DNA of 64,000 bases from Dokdonia donghaensis DSW-1 (GCF_001653755.1 NZ_CP015125.1:246001-310000); one strand, 5' to 3'; counted from the first letter of the stretch, positions 8,582-17,726 are shown. Translations and numbers: made by a program. Notes: generated by a model not told the origin, from the sequence alone.

Positions 8582-9097
8582 ATGAAATTTATTACCAAAC
8601 TAGTAGTTCTAGCAATCCTTGTAACCTTTTTATCTTGTAGTAGTGATGACGACAACTCATCATTACAAGAAGTTGCTATTACCACAGCCTCATTAAGCGG
8701 CACTTATGAGTTAACAGCTTATAATTCCCTAGATATAACATTATTGGAGACAGAAGATGGTACATATACTGAATCAATTATAGGAGAACACCTTACTCTT
8801 GGGAATTCAAATATCACCTTTACAGAATCTGGCGATTATTCATTTAATTATAACTACGTAATTACCGAAAAGTATGCTTTGAACGGCTTTACCTACATAA
8901 CAGATAACGTAGATTATTCAGATGCTTCTGCGGGAGATTATACGATTACTGGAGATCAGAAAGTTTTATTTAATGGTCGAGAATACGAAGCAACCCTACT
9001 CAATAATGGTGAACTTACAATTTATTTTGAGCAATATGAAGAAACCGAATACTACGAAAACACCTATAGTCAAGAATTAACGTTTACTAAGGTTTAG
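8582..9097 (+). CDS. lipocalin-like lipoprotein, copy 1
   Basis: 171 residues from the ATG at 8582, chosen because it gives a lipoprotein signal MKFITKLVVLAILVTFLSC. An upstream TTG in frame would add a poor N-terminus. The lipobox is FLSC, followed by an acidic linker SSDDDNSS. The body (LSGTYELTAYNS... FNYNYVITEKY... GEYTITGDQK-like strands, ELTIYFEQYE) suggests an eight-stranded calycin fold. It is a tandem paralogue of the next gene, which shares the SGTY/AGTY opening, the antiparallel strand order and a closing LTF/LRF strand. Function is unknown; it is probably anchored in the outer membrane. Confidence 0.8.
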   Translation: MKFITKLVVLAILVTFLSCSSDDDNSSLQEVAITTASLSGTYELTAYNSLDITLLETEDGTYTESIIGEHLTLGNSNITFTESGDYSFNYNYVITEKYALNGFTYITDNVDYSDASAGDYTITGDQKVLFNGREYEATLLNNGELTIYFEQYEETEYYENTYSQELTFTKV

Positions 9098-9188
9098 TAT
9101 TATATACACAGCTCAACAACAGCCATTTATAATTAATCACAAATACATATTCAATAAGAAAATTCTTTCTAGTTCTGTTTTTATAAAC

Positions 9189-9196
9189 TAGATTTG
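9189..9196 (+). promoter_or_regulatory. -7 box for the second small lipoprotein
   Basis: TAGATTTG matches TAnnTTTG, 25 bp before the ATG at 9222. The second paralogue therefore seems to have its own promoter rather than relying on read-through. Confidence 0.45.
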
Positions 9197-9221
9197 CGCG
9201 TTTTTAAACTTAAACTATATT

Positions 9222-9740
9222 ATGAAAAAGATTACTCTATTTTTAGTTATGGCAATTTCTGTGATGACTATATCTTGTAGCAATGACGACGACTCTTCTG
9301 AGCCAGCAGGACCAACACTTACACCTGCACTACTTGCCGGAACTTACAACTTAAACTTTTACGAGAGTGAAGAGGTAATACAAGAAGAAGTTACAGGTGG
9401 TACAGCTACTACAACGATAAGTGAGGTAGGTGATACATTTGGAACATCAAATATTGTTTTTGACGCAAACGGAACTTATACTGTAAACTTCCAATACCGT
9501 GTTACAAGAACAACTCAATTAGAAAGTAACGACCCTGTAGAAGAAACTGAGATTATCACAAACTCAGATACAGGTAATTATTCTGTAAATGATACAAACC
9601 AGACACTTACTATAGATGGTGAGACTGGAGATGTTACTTTATTTAACGACAGCCAGCTTAGACTATTATTTGAAAGCACAGATGTAGAGGCAGATGGCAC
9701 ATCTACATTTACTAGTGAATTACGTTTTGCGAGACAATAG
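9222..9740 (+). CDS. lipocalin-like lipoprotein, copy 2
   Basis: 172 residues. Lipoprotein signal MKKITLFLVMAISVMTISC with lipobox TISC and acidic linker SNDDDSSE. The body has the same plan as the preceding lipoprotein (LLAGTYNLNFYES, NIVFDANGTYTVNFQYRV, GNYSVNDTNQTLTIDGE, LRLLFES) but the sequence has diverged strongly. That suggests an old tandem duplication with separate roles. The strand order resembles lipocalin-like domains of Bacteroidota lipoproteins; the ligand is unknown. It ends at a strong bidirectional terminator. Confidence 0.8.
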   Translation: MKKITLFLVMAISVMTISCSNDDDSSEPAGPTLTPALLAGTYNLNFYESEEVIQEEVTGGTATTTISEVGDTFGTSNIVFDANGTYTVNFQYRVTRTTQLESNDPVEETEIITNSDTGNYSVNDTNQTLTIDGETGDVTLFNDSQLRLLFESTDVEADGTSTFTSELRFARQ

Positions 9741-9770
9741 TCAAAACACATTTTAACTACACAAACAAAA

Positions 9771-9800
9771 ACGGCTACTTTAATTAAGTAGCCGTTTTTT
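9771..9800. terminator. bidirectional terminator
   Basis: Ten-bp stem ACGGCTACTT/AAGTAGCCGT with a 5-nt loop, flanked by an A-run on the left and a T-run on the right. It serves the convergent lipoprotein and phosphatase genes. Confidence 0.9.
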
Positions 9801-9806
9801 TATGCT

Positions 9807-10814
9807 TTATGCTATAAGACCTATAGATCTCGCGTGCTCCTCTGCAAAGGAACTCTTTTCTACTAGTACTGCTGGCGTGGTCTCATACTGTGCAAGTACA
9901 CTTTTAACACGCATTACCTTTTTCTTATGCTTTACACTACGCAGGTACACCGCTAGTATTTGCTCTGGATACTCCTTTGCTACTTCTAGATAAATATCTA
10001 CATCGTGCTCTCCACTATCGCCTATAAGCACAAATTTCAAGTCTGGATAGGTGTTTAATATATTTCTAATCTCGTGCTGCTTGTGCGGCTTTTCTGGTTT
10101 TGGAGTTTTCTCAAAAGGCCCTCTAAAATCTCTTAATAATATAGGCCCTTTCGGGAAATTTTGATTCCGCACAAAAGATTCTAGGTAGTTATATAAATTC
10201 CAAGGGCTGTTACTCACATAAAACATTGGGTTTGCATCTGCTCCAGAAGTTCCTCTATGTAGTTTTTGATATAAAGAAGGAGCACCCTCTAGCGACGTAC
10301 GCCTCCCCACATCTTTAAAAAGTGTATTTACTATCACCCTCCACTTAAGAAGCGACGCTACTCCCGTGTGTAATATCGTATCATCTATATCACTAATGAC
10401 TCCATAAGACGCATTTTCTGAAGGGATAAGCATCTCTACGGCAAACTTATTTTCTCCCATAAGCACCACATCCTTTTGCACATCATCAAAGCTCACTGTA
10501 AGCTGGAGCCAGCCCTCACTATTAGTCATCTTATCTAAGCCGTGAACCTGCTCATCTATTTTAAAATATCCTTCGGCATCTGTGGTGGTATAAAAGATAG
10601 CTCCATCTGGCAAAGTCACTTTGAGTTTTGTGTGAGGCAACTCATCTGTAGCAAACTGTTTATAGGCATTTTTAAAAGCAGCAAGCACACCCTTTTTCTT
10701 TAGATCTACTCCTTCGTGCTCTAAAGCGCGCCCTATGAGGTATAAGTGATTTTTAGTTCCATAAGACTGGTACCCGTCTATTTGTATAGGATCTTGTTTT
10801 TTAGAAAAGAACAT
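9807..10814 (-). CDS. App1-type (DUF2183) phosphatase domain protein
   Basis: 335 residues, no signal peptide. The N-terminal half (about 60-130) looks like a beta-sandwich (KVTLPDGAIFYTTTDAEGYF). The C-terminal half is HAD-like, with D142-I-D144-D-T146 (VISDIDDTILHTG) as the nucleophile motif and FVLIGDSGEHDVDIY as the acidic motif IV. This arrangement matches the App1/DUF2183 family, whose yeast member is a phosphatidate phosphatase. Substrate in bacteria is not established, so lipid phosphatase activity is an inference. The gene is monocistronic and convergent with the lipoproteins. Confidence 0.87.
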   Translation of the reverse strand: MFFSKKQDPIQIDGYQSYGTKNHLYLIGRALEHEGVDLKKKGVLAAFKNAYKQFATDELPHTKLKVTLPDGAIFYTTTDAEGYFKIDEQVHGLDKMTNSEGWLQLTVSFDDVQKDVVLMGENKFAVEMLIPSENASYGVISDIDDTILHTGVASLLKWRVIVNTLFKDVGRRTSLEGAPSLYQKLHRGTSGADANPMFYVSNSPWNLYNYLESFVRNQNFPKGPILLRDFRGPFEKTPKPEKPHKQHEIRNILNTYPDLKFVLIGDSGEHDVDIYLEVAKEYPEQILAVYLRSVKHKKKVMRVKSVLAQYETTPAVLVEKSSFAEEHARSIGLIA

Positions 10815-10835
10815 TGTACGATGTATTGGTTAGTA

Positions 10836-10891
10836 TTACGCTTTCGCACTTCGGCAAGCTCAGTATGAACTTCAGTAAACTGAAAGCGTAA
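10836..10891. repeat. long form of the palindrome with a 36-bp insert
   Basis: Outer arms TTACGCTTTC (10836-10845) and GAAAGCGTAA (10882-10891) are the intact palindrome halves. Between them is a 36-bp segment containing CTTCGGCAAGCTCAGTATG. The same insert occurs in decayed form at 1885-1937. Confidence 0.8.
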
Positions 10892-10908
10892 AAATAATAG
10901 CTTCATAA

Positions 10909-10940
10909 AAAAAGTGCACAACTATAGTAATGCACTTTTT
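10909..10940 (-). terminator. terminator of the peroxiredoxin-like gene
   Basis: Stem AAAAAGTGCA/TGCACTTTTT with a 12-nt loop. On the minus strand it ends in a T-run, directly after the stop at 10963. Confidence 0.8.
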
Positions 10941-10962
10941 AGTAGCGATATGTATCTATATC

Positions 10963-11493
10963 TTACGCATTTTGAGGAATTCCTTTTACCTCTCCTCTAG
11001 CTGGGTAATCTTTTTTCATAATAAAATCTATGCCTCCTAAAATATCGTCAAAGTGTGGTCTTGCAAAAGGCATAGACTGTACACTTGAGAAAAATAGTGT
11101 TCCGTCAGGTTTTATCAAGAAGAGACCAGGCTCTGTAAAGAAGTCTGGCTCCTTATCTGAGACTGCTTCAGAAATAAATAATCCGTACTCTCTTGCTTTC
11201 TCTAGTGATAGATTATATGCTACTGGTAGTCCTTCTATATCCCAATCTTCACCTGCTATTTTTGCTCTCTTCTCTGTATCTGCGCTTATAGCCACGACAT
11301 TAATCCCGCGATCTACAAACTTATCTAGCTTTTGAGAAAGCTCTTCGAGTTGTTTTTTACATACAGGACAATGTAGTCCTCTATAAAAAACTAAGAGCGT
11401 AAAATTTTCTGCGTTTTGATCGCTCAGTTTCCAGTTAGTATCATTTATTAATGGGAGTTCCAAGGCAGGAACTTCTGTTTTTGGTAATAACAT
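10963..11493 (-). CDS. AhpC/TSA-type peroxiredoxin-like protein
   Basis: 176 residues with a thioredoxin fold. The active-site region FYRGLHCPVCKKQLEEL has Cys42 and Cys45 as a CxxC, unlike the PxxxTxxC of typical 2-Cys peroxiredoxins. Later motifs INVVAISADTEKRA and GLFLIKPDGTLFF are usual for the AhpC/TSA superfamily. There is no signal peptide, so it is cytoplasmic. It probably reduces peroxides or disulfides, but the CxxC makes a disulfide-reductase role equally possible. It is monocistronic with its own terminator. Confidence 0.83.
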   Translation of the reverse strand: MLLPKTEVPALELPLINDTNWKLSDQNAENFTLLVFYRGLHCPVCKKQLEELSQKLDKFVDRGINVVAISADTEKRAKIAGEDWDIEGLPVAYNLSLEKAREYGLFISEAVSDKEPDFFTEPGLFLIKPDGTLFFSSVQSMPFARPHFDDILGGIDFIMKKDYPARGEVKGIPQNA

Positions 11494-11582
11494 AATTTTA
11501 ATTTTTACATAAAATTACCGCATAAATAGCTACAGCTCTCACAACACCATTGTAAACCTTTGTTAAGGTATGTGAATGTCAT

Positions 11583-11610
11583 AAAAAAAGGTGAGCCTAT
11601 AAGACTCACC
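11583..11610 (-). terminator. terminator of the membrane pyrophosphatase gene
   Basis: Stem GGTGAG/CTCACC (11590-11595 with 11605-11610). On the minus strand it is followed by seven T residues. Confidence 0.8.
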
Positions 11611-11638
11611 CTGTTATATGTTGCAGCTAGTGTATAAA

Positions 11639-14068
11639 CTATTTATTGCGAAGTGATGCTTCAAAGGCGTCCATTTGCTTTTTTACCTCAGCTTCTGTAC
11701 CTGTAAACTCTTTTACCTCAGCACTCAACTCACCATTATCATCTGTCGTAATAGTTACTGTTCCTACAAACTGCCCATCACGCTCTGCCATAGCAAAGCG
11801 AACTTCTTTTTGCACCTCGCGTGTTTCCTTTATACGTCCATCTTGAGTAATGGCGACTACAGTTCCATCTTCTGTAGTAATAGCTAGACCATCATCAGTA
11901 TGACCACCTAGTATAGGTGCAATTACAAGACCTATAAGGCAAGTAAGCTTTATAAGTATATTCATAGACGGCCCAGATGTATCTTTAAAAGGGTCTCCTA
12001 CCGTATCACCAGTTACAGCGGCCTTATGAGCATCAGAGCCCTTGTAAGTCATCTCACCGTTAATCTCTACTCCTGCCTCAAAAGATTTTTTTGCATTATC
12101 CCAGGCACCTCCAGCATTGTTCTGAAAGATTGCCCATAACACGCCACTTACCGTAACGCCAGCCATATAACCTCCAAGCATCTCTGCAATAGCAAGACGA
12201 TTCATCCCAAAGGCAAGTGGCAAGAAAGCAATCACCAGCGGAAAACCTATCGTTAAAATGCCTGGTAGCAACATTTCTTTAAGCGAAGCTTGTGTAGATA
12301 TAGCTACACATTTATCATACTCTGGTTTCCCAGTTCCCTCCATTATACCCGGTATATCTCTAAACTGGCGGCGTACTTCTTGCACCATTTCCATAGCTGC
12401 TTTCCCCACGGCATTCATCGCAAGTGCAGAAAATACTACTGGAACCATTCCTCCTACAAAGAGCATTGCGAGTACAGGCGCTTTAAAAATATTAATACCG
12501 TCTATTCCCGTAAAGGTTACATAAGCTGCAAATAATGCGAGCGATGTAAGCGCTGCAGAGGCTATCGCAAATCCTTTTCCTGTAGCCGCCGTAGTATTAC
12601 CTACAGAATCTAGAATATCTGTGCGCTCACGGACTATAGGCTCCTGCTCACTCATCTCTGCTATACCACCTGCATTATCTGAAATAGGTCCAAAGGCATC
12701 TATTGCAAGTTGCATCGCTGTAGTAGCCATCATTGCAGAAGCTGCTAGAGCAACCCCATAAAAACCGGCAAATGCGTATGACGCCCAGATCGCACCTGCA
12801 AATAATAGTACCGATGGAAATGTAGAGATCATACCCGTAGCGAGACCTGCAATGATATTAGTTCCTGCCCCTGTACTAGATTGTTGTACAATTTTGAGAA
12901 TAGGCGTTTTACCAAGACCCGTATAATATTCTGTCACAGAAGAAATGACTGCCCCTACAACTAGCCCCACTATAGTCGCATAAAATACGCGCATAGATGA
13001 GATTTCTTGCACTCCTTCTCCAAAGAATTCCATTTGCATCGTTCCTGGAAGCATCCATTTACATAGTGCAAAACAAGCTACTGCCACAAGTATTATAGAA
13101 GTCCAGTTACCTATATTAAGAGCACCCATAACCTGAGACTCCTTTGCATCGTTACTCTTAATTTTTACAAGCATTGTACCTATAATAGATATAATAATAC
13201 CTACACCTGCTATAGCCATAGGCAACAATATAGGACCAATACCTCCAAAGCCATCTGAGATACTTCCTCCCATATCTTTAATCACATAATTACCTAGTAC
13301 CATTGCCGCTAGCACGGTTGCTACATATGAGCCAAATAAATCTGCACCCATCCCTGCTACATCACCTACATTATCTCCCACGTTATCTGCAATAGTTGCA
13401 GGGTTGCGGGGATCATCTTCTGGTATACCAGCTTCTACCTTACCTACAAGGTCTGCACCCACATCTGCAGCTTTGGTATAAATACCACCACCCACACGAG
13501 CAAAAAGTGCAATAGACTCTGCTCCTAAAGAGAATCCTGCTAGTGTTTCTAATACAATGGTCATATCCATAGTATTTGTCCACTCACCACCCATAAAGAA
13601 ATGGAAGAAAAAGATAAAGAATGCTGTGAGACCAAGTACTGCAAGACCAGCCACTCCAAGCCCCATCACCGTACCTCCGCCAAATGAGATTTTAAGCGCA
13701 TTAGGTAAGCTAGTACGCGCCGCCTGAGTGGTACGCACATTCGTTTTGGTGGCTATTTTCATCCCTATATTTCCTGCAAAGGCAGAAAATACAGCACCGC
13801 ATATAAATGCAATAACAATAAGCCAGTGCGTGGTAGGCACTACATAAGACACAATAGCCAGTAATACACTTACGATAATTACAAATATGGTAAGCAACTT
13901 ATACTCGGCATTTAAAAAAGCGAGTGCTCCCTCATAAATGTGATCAGATATTTCTTTCATCTTACCATCACCAGCATCTTGCTTCATAACCCAAGATTGC
14001 TTTATGATCATATAGACAAGCCCAAGAAGGGCTAATACAATCGGCACGTAAATCATCATTGATTCCAT
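11639..14068 (-). CDS. hppA: membrane-bound ion-pumping pyrophosphatase
   Basis: 809 residues, polytopic. It couples pyrophosphate hydrolysis to H+ or Na+ export across the inner membrane. Signature motifs are DVGADLVGKVEAG (202-214), DDPRNPATIADNVGDNVGD (218-236), and the third acidic cluster with GDTVGDPFKDTSGPS (687-701). GNTTAATGKG (490-499) carries Ala rather than Lys at the K+-selectivity position, which in this family indicates a potassium-stimulated enzyme. I cannot tell H+ from Na+ pumping. Family members usually end soon after the last membrane helix; here about 89 soluble residues follow (721-809), rich in TTDD/DGxV strands and ending in an acidic helix. The soluble pyrophosphatase gene lies just upstream. 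Confidence 0.95.
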   Translation of the reverse strand: MESMMIYVPIVLALLGLVYMIIKQSWVMKQDAGDGKMKEISDHIYEGALAFLNAEYKLLTIFVIIVSVLLAIVSYVVPTTHWLIVIAFICGAVFSAFAGNIGMKIATKTNVRTTQAARTSLPNALKISFGGGTVMGLGVAGLAVLGLTAFFIFFFHFFMGGEWTNTMDMTIVLETLAGFSLGAESIALFARVGGGIYTKAADVGADLVGKVEAGIPEDDPRNPATIADNVGDNVGDVAGMGADLFGSYVATVLAAMVLGNYVIKDMGGSISDGFGGIGPILLPMAIAGVGIIISIIGTMLVKIKSNDAKESQVMGALNIGNWTSIILVAVACFALCKWMLPGTMQMEFFGEGVQEISSMRVFYATIVGLVVGAVISSVTEYYTGLGKTPILKIVQQSSTGAGTNIIAGLATGMISTFPSVLLFAGAIWASYAFAGFYGVALAASAMMATTAMQLAIDAFGPISDNAGGIAEMSEQEPIVRERTDILDSVGNTTAATGKGFAIASAALTSLALFAAYVTFTGIDGINIFKAPVLAMLFVGGMVPVVFSALAMNAVGKAAMEMVQEVRRQFRDIPGIMEGTGKPEYDKCVAISTQASLKEMLLPGILTIGFPLVIAFLPLAFGMNRLAIAEMLGGYMAGVTVSGVLWAIFQNNAGGAWDNAKKSFEAGVEINGEMTYKGSDAHKAAVTGDTVGDPFKDTSGPSMNILIKLTCLIGLVIAPILGGHTDDGLAITTEDGTVVAITQDGRIKETREVQKEVRFAMAERDGQFVGTVTITTDDNGELSAEVKEFTGTEAEVKKQMDAFEASLRNK

Positions 14069-14202
14069 AAATTTTGTTTGGTTTTAGTGAGAATTTATTA
14101 ATAAAATTCTTAAAATTTTAGATGTTACTAATGTAGCAAAATCAACCCAAATCACAAATACTTAACAATCAATAGAATACACAAAACAATAACAAACAAA
14201 AA

Positions 14203-14229
14203 AAGCCGTAACGCATTGCGTTACGGCTT
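14203..14229 (-). terminator. terminator of the soluble pyrophosphatase gene
   Basis: Thirteen-bp stem AAGCCGTAACGCA/TGCGTTACGGCTT with a one-base centre. On the minus strand a run of T follows. It separates ppa from hppA, so the two pyrophosphatase genes are probably separate transcripts. Confidence 0.88.
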
Positions 14230-14257
14230 CTAGGCTAATTCGTTTATACTGTGAGTC

Positions 14258-14785
14258 TTAGTAAATACTCACTTCGCTACGTGGTACATCAGACTCTTGG
14301 AATCTCTGGTAACACTTTGCTACAATCTCTCTAGCTTCGTGTACGTCTCCCCATCCACCTACGTCTACTTTTTTCTCTTCAAGGTCTTTGTACACTTGGA
14401 AAAAGTGCTCAATCTCTTTTATAAGGTGTGGGTTACAATCAGATAAGTCTTCAAGCTTGTTTGCACTTGGATCTGTTACTGGTACACAAATTACTTTTTC
14501 GTCTGGTCCTTTTTCATCTGCCATATGGAAAACTCCTATAGGCTTCACTTCAATCACACATCCAGGAAAAGTAGGCTCTGTTACTAGAACAAGTACATCA
14601 AGAGGATCTCCATCTAGTGCAAGAGTTTCTGGTATAAAACCGTAATCTGCAGGGTACATCATAGAAGAAAAGATCATACGATCGTAACGTATTTTCTTTA
14701 GTTCAAAATCATACTCATATTTGTTACGACTCCCTTTTGGGATTTCGATTAAAACGTCAAATGTCTTTACTTTTTCTGCTGTCAT
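14258..14785 (-). CDS. ppa: family I inorganic pyrophosphatase
   Basis: 175 residues, soluble. Metal and substrate motifs are intact: EYDFELKK near the N-terminus, YPADYGFIPETLALDGDPLDVLVL with the signature D-x-D-P-x-D, and KVICVPVTDP followed by DLSD. It hydrolyses pyrophosphate in the cytoplasm to drive biosynthesis. The membrane pyrophosphatase that competes for the same substrate is encoded immediately downstream, but a strong terminator lies between them, so their expression can be set independently. Confidence 0.96.
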   Translation of the reverse strand: MTAEKVKTFDVLIEIPKGSRNKYEYDFELKKIRYDRMIFSSMMYPADYGFIPETLALDGDPLDVLVLVTEPTFPGCVIEVKPIGVFHMADEKGPDEKVICVPVTDPSANKLEDLSDCNPHLIKEIEHFFQVYKDLEEKKVDVGGWGDVHEAREIVAKCYQRFQESDVPRSEVSIY

Positions 14786-14864
14786 ATCATTATAAAAAAC
14801 AAATTATGCTCCCTCATATTAAAAAATCTCTTAATATATGAGCACTAATCTGTGTAGTTAGTAT

Positions 14865-14882
14865 TGCGCTTTCGCGAAAGCT
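14865..14882. repeat. palindrome copy, imperfect ends
   Basis: Core GCTTTCGCGAAAGC intact; the outer TTA/TAA bases are lost. It lies upstream of ppa. Confidence 0.85.
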
Positions 14883-15036
14883 AAATTTTAAATAGCTGAA
14901 ATTCAATTAATTATAAACAGCAGCTTGCCAAAAAATATCTTTCGGGGTGCAAAAATACGCTGTAAAAGCGTTATCACCAAAGGAATACGTGTTAAGATTA
15001 GGTTAGGTACCTACTCCTACAGCGGTTTAAAAAAGA

Positions 15037-15064
15037 AAGGTGATACTAATTAAAGTACCACCTT
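15037..15064 (-). terminator. terminator of the DUF5686 protein gene
   Basis: Eleven-bp stem AAGGTGATACT/AGTACCACCTT (one G-U) with a 6-nt loop. On the minus strand it is followed by TTTCTTTTTT. Confidence 0.8.
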
Positions 15065-15151
15065 GAATGTTTTCACAACAAGATAATCTGTTTTTTGTTC
15101 TATTATCTCATTAATGCGATTTACTTAAATAAACATCTCTGAAGGCAATAC

Positions 15152-15170
15152 TACTTTCGCGAAAGCGTAA
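15152..15170. repeat. palindrome copy, left arm shortened
   Basis: TACTTTCGCGAAAGCGTAA: one GC of the left arm is missing. It lies just downstream of the DUF5686 gene stop. Confidence 0.8.
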
Positions 15171-15182
15171 AAACAACCTTCA

Positions 15183-17726
15183 TTAAAAATAAAATCCAAA
15201 ACTACCTGTCACCCCTATCTTACGAGCATCTGGCAAGAAGTTATAATTTCCTCTAAAGTTTACGTCTATACGAAACACCTTAAAGATATTACCTACCCCG
15301 ATGCTGTACTCATAATACGGCTCCATAGATGGGGCAATCATAGATGGTGTGATGGCGGTTACTGGATCTCCCTCTGCAAAGAGAAGACTCTCAAAGGCGG
15401 GTCTGTTAAGATCAATATTAGCCTGTGATATATTACCTATTATACCACGCACGCCTATAATCTCTCTGAGGTTCAACCCTTTTAAGAAAGGAATACGGTT
15501 AAAGATTCTTCCTCCAAAGTTATGTTCTAGCTGTAGTGATGCATACTCATCTGTAGTAAACTCATAAAAATTGAGCTGGCTAAAGGTGTTGAATATTGAG
15601 AACAATGACTGGTTACCTGGTACCGGACTTAATAATGCCAGTGGCACCTCATCAAAGGTTTTACCTACCTCTGTAGAAGCGGTAAGTGTACCTAGACCTC
15701 CTACACGTATTGCCTTACGAGCAGAAAACTGAAACTTATCGTACCCAAAGTCACTGTCTAGCGTACCCTCTAGCCCACGGGTGTAACTCGCGTAAAAGCT
15801 AGGGAACCACTCATTTGTGACGCGTCGCTCTACGCCAAAACCTGAGGTCTTTTTACCTGGCTCCCAGATAGTAGTAAGTACAATTTCTGCTTGTTTAAGC
15901 TCACCTGTGGTAGTGGTTTGTGTGGCATCTGTAAAGTAGTCTAGACTAAAAGTTTCTGAGGCAGACTCAAGCGTGCGCAGTGAGAAATCTGCACGTACCT
16001 GCAGGTTGCGCACCACCTCTATCTCTGCTGCTACGTTTGCCAGTTTTATGGAGGTGAGCTTATCATTAGTCGCTGTGTTTACTAGAGATGATGAGGCAAG
16101 ATTTCTACCTAACACATCTCTTGAGGTGGTAAGGCTCGCCCCTATTTGCTCTACATCTTGACGGTAACCTCCAGAGATAATAAGTCTACTCTTTTTATCT
16201 AAAAGCCACTTACCAGAGATACCAAATTTTCCTTTTTTGTCTTTAAAACCATAGGCCAGAAAGCCTTCTAGACGCCAGGGATCGTTTTGAGAAAAATAAG
16301 TTCTACCTCCTGTACGTATACGCAAACCTTCTACCTCGTTAAACCCAAAGGTTGAAAATATAGGGCCGTAATCAAAATTGAGACTTGGGATCTCATAATA
16401 ACCAGAGGCTAGTACAGAGCCTGCATTATAGAGATTTCTAAATTTCTTAACCGTTTTAAGGGTGTCTAGCATTTTATAAACGCCTAGCTCGTCCTTGCTC
16501 AGTTCTTCTTTTCTATTCTCTTCCCAAAACTCATCGCCACGATTATAGATATCCTTATCGTAGTTATAGACTTCCTTGTCGTAATAATCTTTGTCTAGTT
16601 TTTTATCAAACTCATAGTTATCATACAGGGTCGTACGCTTACCGTACATTCCTCTAGATTGCTCTTTTTTATTAAAAGCAAAGTCTGACAAGAAATAATC
16701 TCGTGAGAGTAAGAACGTAGTATCGTTTACGATATCAAACTCTTGCTCCATATAGATTTCTTTGACCCAGTTTATGTTTGCACTTTTTGAAAGCTGCATA
16801 TTAATCTCCTTAATTGCCCAGGTTGAGTCGTTTACCCAGAAGTCTCCTTTAAAGGTAAGTTCGTTTTTACGACGTGGATAATAAATGATATTATAACACC
16901 ATTTATTATCTATGTAGGCACTATCTGAGAGTACATAATTATAGGTTTGTATCCCTGTGCGCGACAGCGGACTTGTAAAACTCTTATCAAAAAACTGTAA
17001 GTAGTTCTGGTAGATATCATAATCACTGTACAGATCTTTTACAAAACCTATCACTGTTTGATTCTCGCTAAAACCGCTGTTTTTATTACCTAGCAGCTCT
17101 TCTTTTACTTTATTAATCTCGTTATCTCCATAAACTTTTGACACGGCTTCGTTTACAAAAATGGGTAGATAGGTTTTACCCGTCACATTTGAAGTATCTG
17201 TCTGGTCAAATATAAATTCCATCCCTTTAAAGAGGCGGCTATTTATAAGAGCACTGTCTATGGTGTTAAGGTCAAACTCTAGCTTTTCATACTTATCATA
17301 CTGGTATTGCTTAAACTGCTTGAGTCCATTCTCTCTTTTATTTGCCCATATCTTGCGTAGTATATCTACAGCAGGGTTGTTCTTTTTATCTGTTTTACCC
17401 GTAAAGATTACGATCTCATCTAGCGCCCCAGCCTCTTCTTCTAGCGTGATTTTCATCTCGTAGTTCACCTTTTGCTCTAAGTCTACAATAAGGTTTGAAA
17501 ACCCTATGAAGGAAAATCGCACTTGCTCCCACGTAGCATCAGACTCGAGGTAAAAGCGACCATTCTCATTTGTAATAGTTCCCTCATTTGAACCCATAAA
17601 AACGACATTTACAAATGGTAATGCATTTCCCTGTGTGTCAAAAACTTCTCCACTCACTTTAGTCTGACCATAAGATATAGCCACCGTAAAAAGCGTAATA
17701 AGGAAGAAAAGTAAATTATGTTTCAT
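15183..17726 (-). CDS. DUF5686/carboxypeptidase-regulatory outer-membrane protein
   Basis: 847 residues with a signal peptide (MKHNLLFFLITLFTVAISYG). Residues 22-100 form a CarboxypepD-regulatory-like domain (VSGEVFDTQGNALPFVNVVF). The NPAVDILRKIWANKREN segment after it is typical of the DUF5686 family, and the C-terminal 450 residues read as outer-membrane beta strands ending in an aromatic residue (VTGSFGFYF). Its role in the outer membrane is unknown. It is monocistronic, between its own terminator and that of pdhB. Confidence 0.88.
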   Translation of the reverse strand: MKHNLLFFLITLFTVAISYGQTKVSGEVFDTQGNALPFVNVVFMGSNEGTITNENGRFYLESDATWEQVRFSFIGFSNLIVDLEQKVNYEMKITLEEEAGALDEIVIFTGKTDKKNNPAVDILRKIWANKRENGLKQFKQYQYDKYEKLEFDLNTIDSALINSRLFKGMEFIFDQTDTSNVTGKTYLPIFVNEAVSKVYGDNEINKVKEELLGNKNSGFSENQTVIGFVKDLYSDYDIYQNYLQFFDKSFTSPLSRTGIQTYNYVLSDSAYIDNKWCYNIIYYPRRKNELTFKGDFWVNDSTWAIKEINMQLSKSANINWVKEIYMEQEFDIVNDTTFLLSRDYFLSDFAFNKKEQSRGMYGKRTTLYDNYEFDKKLDKDYYDKEVYNYDKDIYNRGDEFWEENRKEELSKDELGVYKMLDTLKTVKKFRNLYNAGSVLASGYYEIPSLNFDYGPIFSTFGFNEVEGLRIRTGGRTYFSQNDPWRLEGFLAYGFKDKKGKFGISGKWLLDKKSRLIISGGYRQDVEQIGASLTTSRDVLGRNLASSSLVNTATNDKLTSIKLANVAAEIEVVRNLQVRADFSLRTLESASETFSLDYFTDATQTTTTGELKQAEIVLTTIWEPGKKTSGFGVERRVTNEWFPSFYASYTRGLEGTLDSDFGYDKFQFSARKAIRVGGLGTLTASTEVGKTFDEVPLALLSPVPGNQSLFSIFNTFSQLNFYEFTTDEYASLQLEHNFGGRIFNRIPFLKGLNLREIIGVRGIIGNISQANIDLNRPAFESLLFAEGDPVTAITPSMIAPSMEPYYEYSIGVGNIFKVFRIDVNFRGNYNFLPDARKIGVTGSFGFYF

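Larger units (their letters stand above)
14786..15182. other. 397-bp intergenic region without a gene
   Basis: It contains two palindrome copies (14865-14882 and 15152-15170), the terminator of the DUF5686 gene (15037-15064), and a small TAGGTACCTA palindrome at 15004-15013. No open frame with a plausible start and no tRNA-like sequence was seen. Confidence 0.6.

Noticed and set aside
14786..15182. Small RNA or riboswitch in the 397-bp gap
   Set aside because: Apart from palindromes and one terminator no recognised motif or promoter-terminator pair of the right direction was found.
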